From the NCBI GenBank assembly GCA_005408345.1, contig SEMN01000007.1, forward strand, positions 2,826,001 through 2,890,000: 64,000 nt of DNA, in the 5' to 3' direction. Position numbers and translations under genes: made by a program. The notes below the pieces were generated by a model that did no database searches, had not been told where the DNA came from, and saw nothing but the letters and a program-made list of their open reading frames with translations. Shown here piece after piece: positions 14,301-23,845 of this stretch (position 1 is its first letter; the number at the start of each line of letters is the position of its first letter). Source of the stretch: Macquaria australasica. Its lineage: Eukaryota > Chordata > Actinopteri > Centrarchiformes > Percichthyidae.

Positions 14301-17300
14301 AAATAATCTTTGCTTGTTTCTGTAATCCTCTTACTATCTTGTATTGTCGTGTTTTTTCTATAAAATGCAGAAAAATGCCAGACATGTTAAAATTGATCTC
14401 ACAGAACAAAAAAGGTGATTTGTGAACAAGCATTCTTACAATACTATAAACATATTAAATCTAGAGTATACGTTCATTAATTTAACTAAACATTATTCTA
14501 GTTCCATGTATCATTAGTCTGTTGACCTTGCAGTGCATAACAAGAACTGCAATCCTATATGTCCTCCTAAAATATAACATATCTTGTTAAAAGACCTACA
14601 GGCTGAAGAAAAAACAAATCTCACTAAGCCTTCTTAGGTTGCACCCCCTGAGCAAGGCCACCATGTTGCCATTGATGTAGACTAGCTAACAAGCCAGTGT
14701 AGCACACACTGGAATCTGACCCTCTGACCTCTAATAGGTTGATACAAAAGACTTTTTGAAAGACAGCCAGCCAGGTAGGGTTAAATATGAATCTCAAAGA
14801 AGAGGTTAATTATGGTGTCCTGGGGGGCTGAGACGTCCAGTGTTTGTAATGCCCTAACTTATGAAACACTAGTGAAGGTTTAGCATTTTTCATACGTAAT
14901 TGCTGAAAACACTCTTTCAGAACAGTGGGCTGTTCCAAATTGTGTAAACTTATTTTGACTCGAATACAGGTGGGGACGGTGAAGTCTGGACTTTATTAGA
15001 GTGTGTGCCTGGAAAGAAAGTGAGAAAATGGCTGCATGATTTCCAGCATCCAAGTTTCCTGTCAGGAACATCCACAGAGCCTTATGTCTACGGATGCAGA
15101 CGTACATGGTTTAATCATCTCTGAAATAAAGAGCATCAACAGAATTTCCAGGACTGCTGCCACCATTAAACACAGGGGCGGTGAGGTCAGAAGCAGTAGA
15201 GCTGGTCCGAAAAACTCCTTTCTCTATAGGGTTTCATTCCAGTGTAGCACATCTGGATAATAATGTTCTGCCAAGCACTTGCTCAATTCTACTTTTTCTT
15301 TTTTTCGAACATGTGGTCGTGGAATTGCCCTTTTATCTGTGTCTGACATGAAAATCCTCCCATATCCAAGGAACACATATTATAGTAATACAGAGTGTTA
15401 CTGTGAGCCAGCTGTGTGCATGGAGATCTAGAGGCAACATGCATTTCAAAAGTGTGGATTACAATGAAGCCGACTGCACAAACTATTTATTTTTAGTCTT
15501 ACATTCACTTTCTGTAACATTATCTCAAAGTATCAATAAGCCACCTTTTTATGCAGATAATGCACAATGTTTTCTAGTCATATCACCTGTCCTGATTTTA
15601 CAGTCTATTTTATTTCCCTCAAAATTCACTATCCCAAATACTGAAAACCACAAAATAACTATATTTCAGAGTCTCTGTATGCTGTCTAGATAATGGTCCA
15701 AAATCCTCCTTCACAATGTATCACTGCTTTGCTTAATCCTTCTAAACTTATCCCTCCACTTAGTGCCCTTTATGTCATCTCCCATAATGGAAAGAAAACA
15801 GCAGTGGTCAGAGCTCCTTCATGGCACCCTGCCTTCTATCAGGCTTTCTGCCAACATCACTAAATCCACCCCAATGTCTCCGCATTTATGACCGGACCCA
15901 TTTATTAAGTGCACCCACGTAATTAGCAAAATCTCACTTGGATCCTATCGCACCAGCTATTCCTTTCCTTTATTTAATCCTCTAGTCAGTCCTTCATCCT
16001 GTATTCATTCAAACAGAAGCCCTACACCCTCAGCACTGCGGATGTCTGCCATATTCAGTATGATTCTGATATAAGCTCACAAGGAGCTTAACCATGTTAT
16101 TGCAAATTTTATGCTGAGAATGAAAATCCTGACAGACAAGGCAATGATGACGCTTATCACAATATTTAGCGATGGTCGCCTGAGTAAGTTGCTATATAAT
16201 ATATAACATAACATATAATAATATGTTCATACTTGAACCATTCATCCGCATAGTGACAAGCAAACTAGTTCACTTGGAACCGAAACTACCCTTTAAAGTT
16301 CTACTCCTTCAAATTTGGCTCACTGGTTATGAAGATAAGGTTAAGGTTGTGTTAAGGTTAAGATGACTGGACATATGGCGCTACTGTGAGTGCAGGATAT
16401 GGGAGAGAGAGCAGGAAGTATGAGCGCGAATCGCTGTGGCTGCACCTGTCGATGCAGTGTGTGAATCAAGATATGTGGACACACTTTTGCTTTCTGTTTT
16501 TCAAGTCAGTTTTCCACTCAGATCAAAGGGGTGACATTCAGCTTGTCCAAAAAAAAAAATATCTGTACGCACTGTCTCAATATCAGCAGTTGCTCAATAA
16601 TATTATATAGGGGGATTTCTTATTTCTTTCTTCTCTCTAGCTTCCTACTTTTAAGCATTAGTAGTTCAATCAATATGAGAGATGTAAGGAAAGCCTGGGG
16701 CACTGAGATATTTTTGAAGTTTGAACATGTGACTGTCATTGTATGGGATTGTGTGCAGGGCGATATGCACGTAGATGAGGGTCTCCATGCAGCAGTAATG
16801 CACACAGTAGGAATGATTATGTGTGTGCGTGCATACGTGTTTGTGAGTATGGGTGCACAGTGTGGTTGGCAAGTAATTCCATGCTGACTGAAAACATTAT
16901 CCTGTGTCACCTACAGCCTACAGCGTTTTATTTTCTTATCTCAAAGCCATGATTAGCCATTGCCTGCATCACTCATGGTTGAATATCCACTAGGCTCCCT
17001 GCACACAGCTTGTCATGGCTAAGACATCAGATGCACTCATCTTGGTGGTGAATTTCTGCTCTCCTGGAAGTCAGCATGTGAATAACTATCTCTCTCTGTG
17101 TGTGTGTGTGTGTGTGTGGGTTCATGTCTGATGAACACACATCTCCTTCAGATTTTCATGATGTGGCCAAATCAAAGACTTAAGTAAATAAATAAATAAA
17201 ACTTTTTCAGGTATGTTACACCTCATTTCAAGGCATAGCCACTCTACACAAAAATACCAACATTATGTCTCTTCACACACAGGCTGAACATCATCTATTG

Positions 17301-20300
17301 TTTTATTGTTGTGTCACCCAATTTAGTAACATTTTTATCCAGAGTGCCAATTTGCCTCTCATTCGAACACGTGGCAGCAATTTGGGGTTCAGTGTCTTGC
17401 CCAAGGACACTTCCACATGCGGACAGGAGGAGCTGGGGATCGAACTGCCAACCCTGTGATTAGTGGACGACGCACTCTACCTACTGAGCGACAGCTGCCC
17501 CATGACACCCAATTTGGTTGCACAACAAAGCAAATTACGAAGCCATATCTCTCCCACCTAGTTTTTGAGGTACTTGAGAATGCCTCCTGAAAAAGTACAG
17601 CTTTTGCTTCCAATTTGAATGCAGTCCAGTGTGATGGACATGAACTATTGACAAGCAATTTTCAAAATCCAAGCAAGTTTCATGACATATATTGATATCA
17701 GGAGAAGGGCTTTTTGCTATTGTGATTTTATTTTATTTTTTCATGTTCCCTTCTAAAGTCAATTAAAGGCATTTTCTGTTGTGTTCTACCAGGGGTGGAC
17801 ATAATAACACCTGCACACACATACAGTATAATGCAATACCTCTGCAACACTGTAAATGCGGTGTGTTATGTTTGAGGTGGTCATTCCACACCTTAGATGA
17901 CATTTTATTTTACAGATGTTATATAAAACAAACCTATTTATTTCTGTTATGAAGAAGGCAAAACTCTGAAATACAGCAAGCTTGCTAAATAGGATAAAGT
18001 TTTGTTTGTTTCACTTCATGCCACTTAAGTTTTCATATTTGATTACGCAGCATCTAAGTGAATTTCAAACTTCTAAATCCACAACTTGTGTCCATTATTG
18101 GGTTGTGAGCTCCCTCTGGTTAACTCAGTTGGAATAAATTGTGTTATTCTGCGGTTACAGAGGGGCAGAGCGAAAACAAAGGAGAAGTGTGTGAAAGGAA
18201 ATGCCTTCAGATGATTTGCGGATATGGCTGAAAGCAGTCTTGCGTAAAAAGGATTGAAGTGTTCCTTCTACTCATGGCCACTCTGATGTTCAGCAGGAGC
18301 GGTTTGCTCATATATGCACAGTTCTCAGGCAGGCCGGGCCACTGGCAGAGGACAAAGACTACAGAGGATTAATCTGTTGCTTCAGGCAACTAGACCCCAC
18401 TGAATTATTCTTGAGGTCCTTGCAATGGAAAATCATCATGCCAAGCTTCATCTCTTGTTCACTGACTTGATTCTCTGTAAGACTACTGATGAGTTACGAG
18501 GATAGACTGGCTGCTTACATGTAAACTGAACTGAATGGTGGGCTTTTTGAACTTCTGAAGTTTGTCACTCTGAAAACATTTATGCAGTTAAGAACATGTC
18601 CTCCAGTCTATAGTGGTTATGGCATCATAGGCACATGAGTGGCAGGAGTTTATGGAAATTGAGTACAAGAGGTGTGTCTGCATAGAGACATGGCAATATT
18701 CATTTATGCTCACTAAACACTGATTACGTTGACATATTCCTAACTTTCAAATAAGCACTGGATGCAAATATATAGAACTGATTTAAACTATTTTTTCATT
18801 TTCAAAGGGAAGCATTGAGAACATACTGAAAGGCAAAATTATATGTATTCCCTTGCTCTTTCTAATGCGCAGTATGTGCTACTCCAAAGATGCTCTCAGG
18901 ATGTAATCTATACCACTGGTGTCAGACTTGTTGAGGAAATGCAGAATCAGTTCATCTTGTCTCTAAAAAGTATCTTAGATAATGAGTTGGGAATGTGATT
19001 GTACAAGATATACCCTGCAGGAATCCATGCTTTTTTCTTTGTCTTTTTTTTTCACTCCAGCCTATGGCATTGCAACGAAGCATAACCAAAAAGATGCAGG
19101 TACAGATGGAATCGCCTGAAGTTGTCTTCAGCTCAGTGTCAGACTTTGAGTTTTCCTTGTTGATGGCCTCAAGTACCCCATAAATTATTTTTAAAGACAC
19201 GAACACAGTGTGTTGTACAGAAGCTCTGTCAGCATTGTGTTACGTCTCTGAAAGGCACTTGTTCATTGATTTATAAATGACGCAGCATTTAATTTCAGCT
19301 GTTCCTGGAGATTATTCTCTAGCAGTTATTGGCTTGGATGTCACGCCTTTCAGTTTGAATTAATAATGTTAAAAACATCATAAGTGAAGCTTTGTGCAGA
19401 AGCCATTAATGAGGAAAAGTGACTTAACAAACTCAAAACAGAGAGAAGTCATACTAGTAGTCTAGCATGAGGAGTAGGAAACTAATTATAATGTCTGTTT
19501 TTAGCCATGCTAGTGGCATGGCTCTATGGATGGCAGTGTCAGTCTGTCGGTTGGTCAACCATTTTGGTCCAGACTGAAATATCTCAACAACTACTGGATT
19601 GATTGCCATGACATTTTGTACAGACATCCATGGTCCCCAGAGGATGAATCCTACTGAGTTTGGTGATCCCCTGACTTTACTTCTAGTGCCACCAGCAGGT
19701 TGACATTTTTGGCTTTGAGTGAAATATCTTGACAACTATTGGATGGATTGCCATGAAATTTGGTCCAGACATTCATGGTCTCTGGTGGATAAATCCTCAT
19801 GACTTTGGTGATCCCCTAACGTTTCCTCAAAGTTTTCACTTATCATGTTCAAATATCTCAACATTTGGTACAGACATTCACTCCCCCCCTCAGGATAAAT
19901 TGTAATCACTTTGGTGATCCCCTGACTTTTCATCTAGCGCCATCTTCAGGTAAGAATTTCAATTTTTCCAATACTTTGGTTTACTTTAGGTTTTACTGCA
20001 AAAAAAATGACATTCTCATCAGCCTCTGCTTTGTGTTTAGTGCTAATTAGCAAATGTTAGCATGCTAAATTAAGATGGTGAACATGGTGAACGTACTTGC
20101 TTAACGTCAGCATGTTAGCAAGTACAGCCTCACAGGGCCGCTAACATGGCTGTAAACTCTTAGTCTTGTTGATTTCTATATATTTGTGATTAGTCGTGTC
20201 ACTTTTATATACTATGAAAAAACTCAGGAAAACGTGTACATGTAAAGCTATTACATAAAATCCAATTAAATCAAAAACAGGAATCGAGGGTTAAAAGAAG

Positions 20301-21380
20301 TTATGAAATGTTACGAAATGTAATTTGCTGAAACTTATTTGGAATAAAAATTGATTTAATATATATGATAACAAGCATTGGTTTTCAGCCATTCAGAGTA
20401 GTGAGCATCATGTTTTAGCAGTGGACCCATGGGATACAGTATGGATCATTCTATACTGACTCATGTGCATTATTTTACACTGCGGATAGCCTGAGGCCTG
20501 GCTTAGTTGCAGACAGGAATGAGGTCACTTATGGCAAATGGATTCCTGATATCTAACCCGTTAAGTGATTTATTTTTGTCTTAGAGCCTCCTTTGGCTGT
20601 TTACACACCGCTATACATTAAACTGGCTACTCAGCTCCAGGTCTATCTCTGCATCCAGATTAATGTTGCTCACATACTCACGTAAACTTTGCCGATTTCT
20701 ATATAATATAACTAACCTAATAATGATAAAAAAAACACAAGTTAAACTGCCATGTCATCCATATTGTAAGTCACTAACTTTGATAGAAGAGCACATTAGC
20801 AGCAGATCAGATATTTGAATTAATCTTAATTAAAATTAAAACGTTTCACATTTGTTCAGTTGGATCTGCTGTCTCATCTGAGCTACATCAAGCAAATGAG
20901 TTTGTAGTTAAAAAATGACCTGAACGTTTCAAGCTGCTTTTTCTTCTTGGCCTTTTAATGATTCCTGTTTTGTTTTACTAGTAGTCCCATTATCTGAAAG
21001 CCTCATGAATCCTTAACCACTTTTCCAATTTCAATTTCCTCCCAATTCTTCTTAGTCTCGCATTGCTAGACCTCTCTCTGCACCACATTTGCACTATTCC
21101 AGCGCAGGAGAGAAATCCAAGTTCCAATAATTTTGTCTTTACTCTCCTTTTGAAATACAGTCAACCATTATGTCATCGTGTGTGGAGCAGAGCCACTGTG
21201 ATACGCTAAGTGGATTCAATCACAGCGAGAGCCAGAGAGAGAGAAAGGGGGAGCCAGAGAGGGAGAGAGAGAGAATCAAATGACCATTTTTTCACTGAAA
21301 TGGTAGCTGGCCAGTGCAGCAGACTCCCTCCTCCAGCCAGAAAGCCCAACATTGAAGAGTGCCAGGGAGTGCTGCACTTG

Positions 21381-21434
<54 letters not shown>

Positions 21435-23845
21435 CTCTTGTTCTATCAGTGCCATTGAACGCAGACAGATGGTTAATTGCTCCTCTGTGTATGTGTGCGT
21501 GTGTGTGTGTGTGTGATCTCAGCAGATCTAAATATGGGCCTGCCTAGGTGTATGTCCACCTGCTCTCCATTGACATTAGAGGACATTAATGGTATTTAGT
21601 ATTTAGATTCACAACAGTAAACAGCAAGCAACATTTCTGTTTGGGTTTTCTTTTTTTTCTTTTTTATTTAAATCCAGGCATTTGTCCCTGCAAGCTCCTC
21701 AAAACAACACAGGCTCTACTCTAAAAGGATGATTAATTCAAAACTAGCACATAAATGCTACTTCCAGCATTAGTACTGTGACAGTGGGAAAAACATGCAG
21801 ACCTCTCATCATTGCTTTGAGAGCTGAAAGTGAAATATACTAAATGACTCTGCTTTGTGTACGGTGGGTCACAGTGGCAGATAAAAGCTTTTGTGATGGA
21901 TAATGGGCGTTGAAAGCTGCAGCCTGAAACCAGACAGCAATAGAAAAGAGTGGTTGTCAAATGGTGACAGATTTGTAGCGGTGATGTGGTGACTTAAGCG
22001 AGGTTTAAAGCACAACTGAGAAATAACGGCTTTATGTATGCAGTGACTTCACTTTGCACAATGTCCAAAACTTAAACCTGAGGAATGTTGGCAACGTAAA
22101 AGCAGCGTCTTACCAGCTATGATGGGGGCCAGGCGGAATATATCTGAGAGCCGGCTATTGACTGGTTCATACGGAGAATATTCCAGCAAATCATTACCTG
22201 TATGGGAAAAAAATGATCGTCAACAATATGTGCTTGAAATTGTGTGTGTACGTACGTGTAAACATGTAGATGTGGTGTGGGTGGATATCCCTGTTCATTA
22301 CTCATATCACATGATACATATATGAGTGCTTACTTTGTAAATATGAATGAGTTGTCATGTAATTACACAATAGAACTTGTGAAGAAGGTTGACCTTAGAG
22401 ATAATTGTACTTGTAACAAAATTAACCTATCTCATAGGTTTAACACTAGTTTGGTAAACAAGTATACAGTCTGAGAAGAGGTTGCCTCATTACATGTGTC
22501 ACGTTAATGAATGTGTGACACTATGGGATTGTATACAACATGCATTTGCTGTGAGAGCATGTTATCAGCTCAAATTCATAAGAAGACCCGTAGGCTTCTG
22601 AGCGTTGCTTACTACAATTAGAAAAAGGAGGATTACGTCAATGTTATCATTGAAAGTAACTGTACATTTACTTAATTGCTTAACTGAAATACAAATTATG
22701 AGGTGCGTGTACTTTCCTGGAGTATTTACCCTTTAAGCTTCTGCAGACTTCTACTCCACTACATTTCAGATGCAAATATTGTCCTTTTTACTCCACTGCA
22801 TTTATCTGACCATTTCTTTGCAGTGAGTTTATAGAAAAATACATTACTACAGATTAAACTACCTACCAAGTAAAATAGCTACACATTTGCCAGCTACAGC
22901 ATTGAAATACTGCTCAATACACACTAATGCATTGGTGATAATTATAATAATAGTATAGCATATTATATAACAATGACAGGGGCCATTCTGCCTGCATAAT
23001 GTGCACTGTGCTTTTTCTTTAGATACTAAAAGTGCATTCTTCAGATGATATTTCTGTACTTTTACGGAAGTAAAATTTGGAATGCAGGACTTTTACTTAT
23101 ATTGGGATATTTTTACAAATATATAGCCTACTTTTATAGTGATCTTATTGATCAATCAAATCATCTAATGATGAATCAGTGCATACCCTGTAAACTCTGA
23201 TATATGCTCCAAAAGATCCGGAGACAGTTCTTCTCCTTCTTCATGCCTCTTCTACACCTGCAGTTGTACAGGGGGCTCTGCTTCATGGCATCTATTGCGC
23301 TGCGGCACTCGCCCTGCGCCTCGGTACCGGTGACCGAACTGAAGTTGCTCTCCCTCCCCGCCACACACTGCCTCATCGTCCGGTACTTGGTGCTGCAGCT
23401 GTACTCCTTTAGACATTGTTCACTAGCCTTTACGCAGTCCAGGCGCACGGACCGGGAGGCTGAGCTGCTGTCACCCCTCAAGGTGAACACGGAGTCTGGG
23501 AGTTACAAGAAGGAAGTCAGATTTGTGTTCAGGTAAACTAATTATTGTTGCCAAATAATACACAAAGATGCATTAGGCAAACTTTCTGAACCCTGAATGT
23601 TCGCAATCGTGCCTCAACAATCAGAACAAATCAAAAAAATTAACATGTTTTGCTTTTTGGCGAGGGATGTGCCTTATTCCTCTCTGCCACTGAGTGCTGC
23701 ATGTATTGAGTCGAGCTGTAAAGGAACCAGGTGCAGTTTTAAAACATATATCATAATATATTATAGCCTAAACATAGAAATTCAACAGATGAATGCGTCA
23801 CTTACCCAGGAAGGACAACATAATGACAAAAGTTGTTAAAATCAT
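3623..23845 (-). CDS. gfra1: GDNF family receptor alpha-1, complete 10-exon coding gene
   Basis: GPI-anchored co-receptor that binds GDNF and presents it to the RET tyrosine kinase at the cell surface (known family role). The coding join on the minus strand is 23845-23806, 23495-23187, 22197-22114, 12115-11937, 11672-11500, 10756-10647, 8967-8833, 7711-7512, 4715-4668, 3775-3623. It totals 1431 nt: 476 residues plus stop, against about 465 in human. All nine introns are GT-AG, with phases 1,1,1,0,2,1,1,0,0. Visible parts are a hydrophobic signal peptide (1 to about 18), D1 (C34-C104), D2 (C155-C238) with [14 protein letters not shown]3 (C248-C342), a stalk, and a hydrophobic tail for GPI attachment. 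Thirty cysteines lie before the last exon, plus C449. GFRA1 rather than GFRA2/3 is indicated by [27 protein letters not shown] and VMTPNY. The a/b paralogue is not resolved. The 15-nt exon that encodes DVFQQ in the longer mammalian isoform was not seen. Confidence 0.97.
3776..4667 (-). other. gfra1 intron 9 (892 bp)
   Basis: Phase 0, GTAAGA donor, CCCTCAG acceptor. No repeat or extra exon recognised. Confidence 0.9.
4668..4715 (-). CDS. gfra1: gfra1 coding exon 9: 48-nt stalk exon
   Basis: Residues 411-426, exactly 48 nt, phase 0 on both sides, acceptor CTTCCAG, donor GTAAGA. It reads [16 protein letters not shown], matching mammalian AQKLKSNVSGNTHLCI, with the sequon N417-L-T and C425. It is too short to appear as a stand-alone reading frame; it was found from the expected sequence and the splice sites. 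Confidence 0.93.
4716..7511 (-). other. gfra1 intron 8 (2.8 kb)
   Basis: Phase 0, GTGACG donor, CTTCCAG acceptor. It holds a (TG)n tract at 5126-5147, the (CA)30 at 5269-5328 and a short (CA)n near 6520-6540. The reading frames inside (e.g. 5595-5906 minus) have no recognisable product. Confidence 0.9.
5269..5328 (+). repeat. (CA)30 microsatellite
   Basis: Uninterrupted CA dinucleotides over 60 bp, inside gfra1 intron 8. A shorter TG tract lies 120 bp upstream on the same strand, so the two could pair. Confidence 0.98.
7512..7711 (-). CDS. gfra1: gfra1 coding exon 8: end of D3 and variable stalk
   Basis: Residues 344-410, 200 nt, acceptor CTTGCAG, donor GTGACG, phase 0. It opens with [17 protein letters not shown], which is conserved and contains the sequon N352-G-T. 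A poorly conserved Pro/Thr/Asp-rich stalk follows, ending HICGTLQ. C406 matches the family cysteine of the mammalian PPCANLQ motif. Confidence 0.95.
7712..8832 (-). other. gfra1 intron 7 (1.1 kb), contains a MITE
   Basis: Phase 1, GTGAGT donor, CTTGCAG acceptor. The only element recognised is the 172-bp hAT-type MITE at 8347-8518. Confidence 0.9.
8347..8518. mobile_element. hAT-type MITE, 172 bp, with perfect 8-bp target duplication
   Basis: The left end reads CAGGGTGGGAAATTA and the right end, reverse-complemented, CAGGGATGGAAATTA (13 of 15 match). It is flanked by the exact direct repeat GGCACGAG at 8339-8346 and 8519-8526. CAGGG ends plus an 8-bp duplication are the hallmark of hAT transposition. 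There is no coding capacity, so it is non-autonomous. Confidence 0.88.
8833..8967 (-). CDS. gfra1: gfra1 coding exon 7: domain D3, second part
   Basis: Residues 299-343, 135 nt, acceptor GCTGCAG, donor GTGAGT, phase 1. It reads [19 protein letters not shown] and NNRCL, with cysteines 318, 320, 330 and 342. The short segment RSLGISL replaces the mammalian DSSSLSV region. Confidence 0.96.
8968..10646 (-). other. gfra1 intron 6 (1.7 kb)
   Basis: Phase 1, GTGAGT donor, GCTGCAG acceptor. It contains a T/TTTA low-complexity run at 9215-9242 and an 11-base G run at 9731-9741. No exon or full mobile element recognised. Confidence 0.9.
10647..10756 (-). CDS. gfra1: gfra1 coding exon 6: domain D3, first part
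   Basis: Residues 262-298, 110 nt. The acceptor has a T-rich tract ending TTTAG; the donor is GTGAGT, phase 1. It reads [16 protein letters not shown] and then [14 protein letters not shown], with cysteines 272, 282 and 290. The match to mammalian GFRA1 is close. Confidence 0.97.
10757..11499 (-). other. gfra1 intron 5 (743 bp)
   Basis: Phase 2, GTAAGA donor, TTTTTAG acceptor. Nothing further recognised. Confidence 0.9.
11500..11672 (-). CDS. gfra1: gfra1 coding exon 5: second half of D2, start of D3
   Basis: Residues 205-261, 173 nt, acceptor AATAAAG, donor GTAAGA, phase 2. It reads YGMLFCSC, then [14 protein letters not shown], then [17 protein letters not shown]. The triple arginine R229-R231 is the GDNF/heparan-sulphate contact region known in mammalian GFRA1. 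Between C218 and C226 there are seven residues (PAGDQTA), where mammalian GFRA1 and GFRA2 have four. Confidence 0.97.
11937..12115 (-). CDS. gfra1: gfra1 coding exon 4: first half of domain D2
   Basis: Residues 145-204, 179 nt. The acceptor is CTCTCTTAG before 12115; the donor is GTAATT at 11936, phase 0. It shows [20 protein letters not shown] and [15 protein letters not shown], with six cysteines (155, 162, 168, 179, 189, 194). In the family this is the start of D2, the main ligand-binding domain. Confidence 0.97.
17097..17118 (+). repeat. (TG)11 microsatellite
   Basis: Eleven TG units directly after a short TC run, within gfra1 intron 3. Confidence 0.95.
17325..17505 (-). mobile_element. 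tRNA-derived SINE with 10-bp target duplication
   Basis: On the minus strand, from 17501 downward, the tRNA-like head has an A box (GTCGCTCAGTAGG) and a B box (GGTTGGCAGTTCGATCC). A conserved teleost SINE body with CTTGGGCAAGACACTGAACCCC follows. CACCCAATTT is repeated exactly on both sides (17315-17324 and 17506-17515), the target-site duplication. The family is common in teleosts and V-SINE-like; the exact name is not assigned. Confidence 0.88.
19497..20170. mobile_element. teleost interspersed repeat with three internal tandem units
   Basis: Three diverged units start near 19577, 19721 and 19851. Each contains an AATATCT-type start, then a CAGACATNCATGG-like stretch (shortened in the third) and TTTGGTGATCCCCT. 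A segment with TTAGCATGCTAA and CAGCCTCACAGGGCC follows. The ends look inverted (TAGCCATGCTAGTGGC on the left against GCCGCTAACATGGCTG on the right), so it may be a non-autonomous DNA transposon. From memory this sequence is abundant in percomorph genomes. Reading frames on either strand here are repeat translations, not genes. Confidence 0.8.
21382..21431 (+). repeat. (CA)25 microsatellite with flanking GA-rich and TG tracts
   Basis: Uninterrupted CA tract. A GA-rich purine stretch lies upstream at about 21225-21275 and a (GT)8 tract downstream at 21499-21514. Confidence 0.97.
22114..22197 (-). CDS. gfra1: gfra1 coding exon 3: D1-D2 linker
   Basis: Residues 117-144, 84 nt, phase 1 at both ends, acceptor CATACAG, donor GTAAGA. 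It encodes [20 protein letters not shown], the nearly invariant linker of GFRA1 and GFRA2, followed by RLAPIIA. It joins directly to the D2 exon to give a form lacking DVFQQ. Confidence 0.96.
22198..23186 (-). other. gfra1 intron 2 (989 bp)
   Basis: Phase 1, GTATGC donor, CATACAG acceptor. About half of it is the interspersed repeat at 22654-23130. Confidence 0.9.
22654..23130. mobile_element. percomorph interspersed repeat ('tactccactacatttcag' type)
   Basis: It starts near AGTAACTGTACATTTACTT, contains CTTCTACTCCACTACATTTC and CATTCTGCCTGCATAATG, and ends near GGAATGCAGGACTTTTACTT. I recognise this string order from a very common percomorph repeat. That copy type often hosts a nested hAT MITE, absent here. 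Class is uncertain and boundaries approximate. Confidence 0.75.
23187..23495 (-). CDS. gfra1: gfra1 coding exon 2: signal peptide end and domain D1
   Basis: Residues 14-116, 309 nt. The acceptor is a pyrimidine-rich stretch ending CCCAG at 23496; the donor is GTATGC from 23186, phase 1. The exon carries D1 with eight cysteines (34, 41, 47, 57, 77, 92, 94, 104), the motif [11 protein letters not shown], and [15 protein letters not shown]64-F-S is an N-glycosylation sequon at the same place as in mammals. The match to mammalian GFRA1 is high and far better than to GFRA2. Confidence 0.97.
23496..23805 (-). other. gfra1 intron 1 (310 bp)
   Basis: Phase 1, GTAAGT donor, acceptor CTCCCAG after a pyrimidine-rich stretch. 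It separates the signal-peptide exon from D1. Nothing else recognised. Confidence 0.88.
23806..23845 (-). CDS. gfra1: gfra1 coding exon 1: start codon and signal peptide core
   Basis: This 40-nt coding part starts at ATG 23845, which has G at -3, and reads [13 protein letters not shown]. It ends after the first base of the next codon (phase 1) at a GTAAGT donor (23805 downward). The run of hydrophobic residues is a typical secretory signal core. The start was chosen because it is the only ATG that splices in frame onto the unmistakable D1 exon. Confidence 0.88.

Larger units (their letters stand above)
12116..22113 (-). other. gfra1 intron 3 (9998 bp), largest intron
   Basis: Phase 1, GTAAGA donor at 22113, CTCTTAG acceptor. 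It holds a SINE (17325-17505), a 0.7 kb teleost repeat (19497-20170), (TG)n at 17097-17118 and (CA)25 at 21382-21431. In mammals a 15-nt alternative exon encoding DVFQQ lies between the equivalent exons; I saw no convincing copy, though a 15-nt exon is easy to miss by eye. Confidence 0.88.

Noticed and set aside
17433..17501. tRNA gene
   Set aside because: It has A and B boxes but a SINE body follows and no intact cloverleaf is expected; it is a SINE head.
17389..17658. 89-codon minus frame
   Set aside because: Largely a translation of the SINE at 17325-17505.
19454..19933. Two minus frames in the 19.5 kb repeat
   Set aside because: Both are translations of the tandem units of an interspersed repeat.
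21206..21547. Several frames with His-Thr or Cys-Val repeats
   Set aside because: Translations of (CA)n and (GT)n tracts.
23204..23536. 110-codon plus-strand frame opposite gfra1 exon 2
   Set aside because: Shadow of the D1 exon; the minus strand has the conserved cysteine pattern and splice sites.
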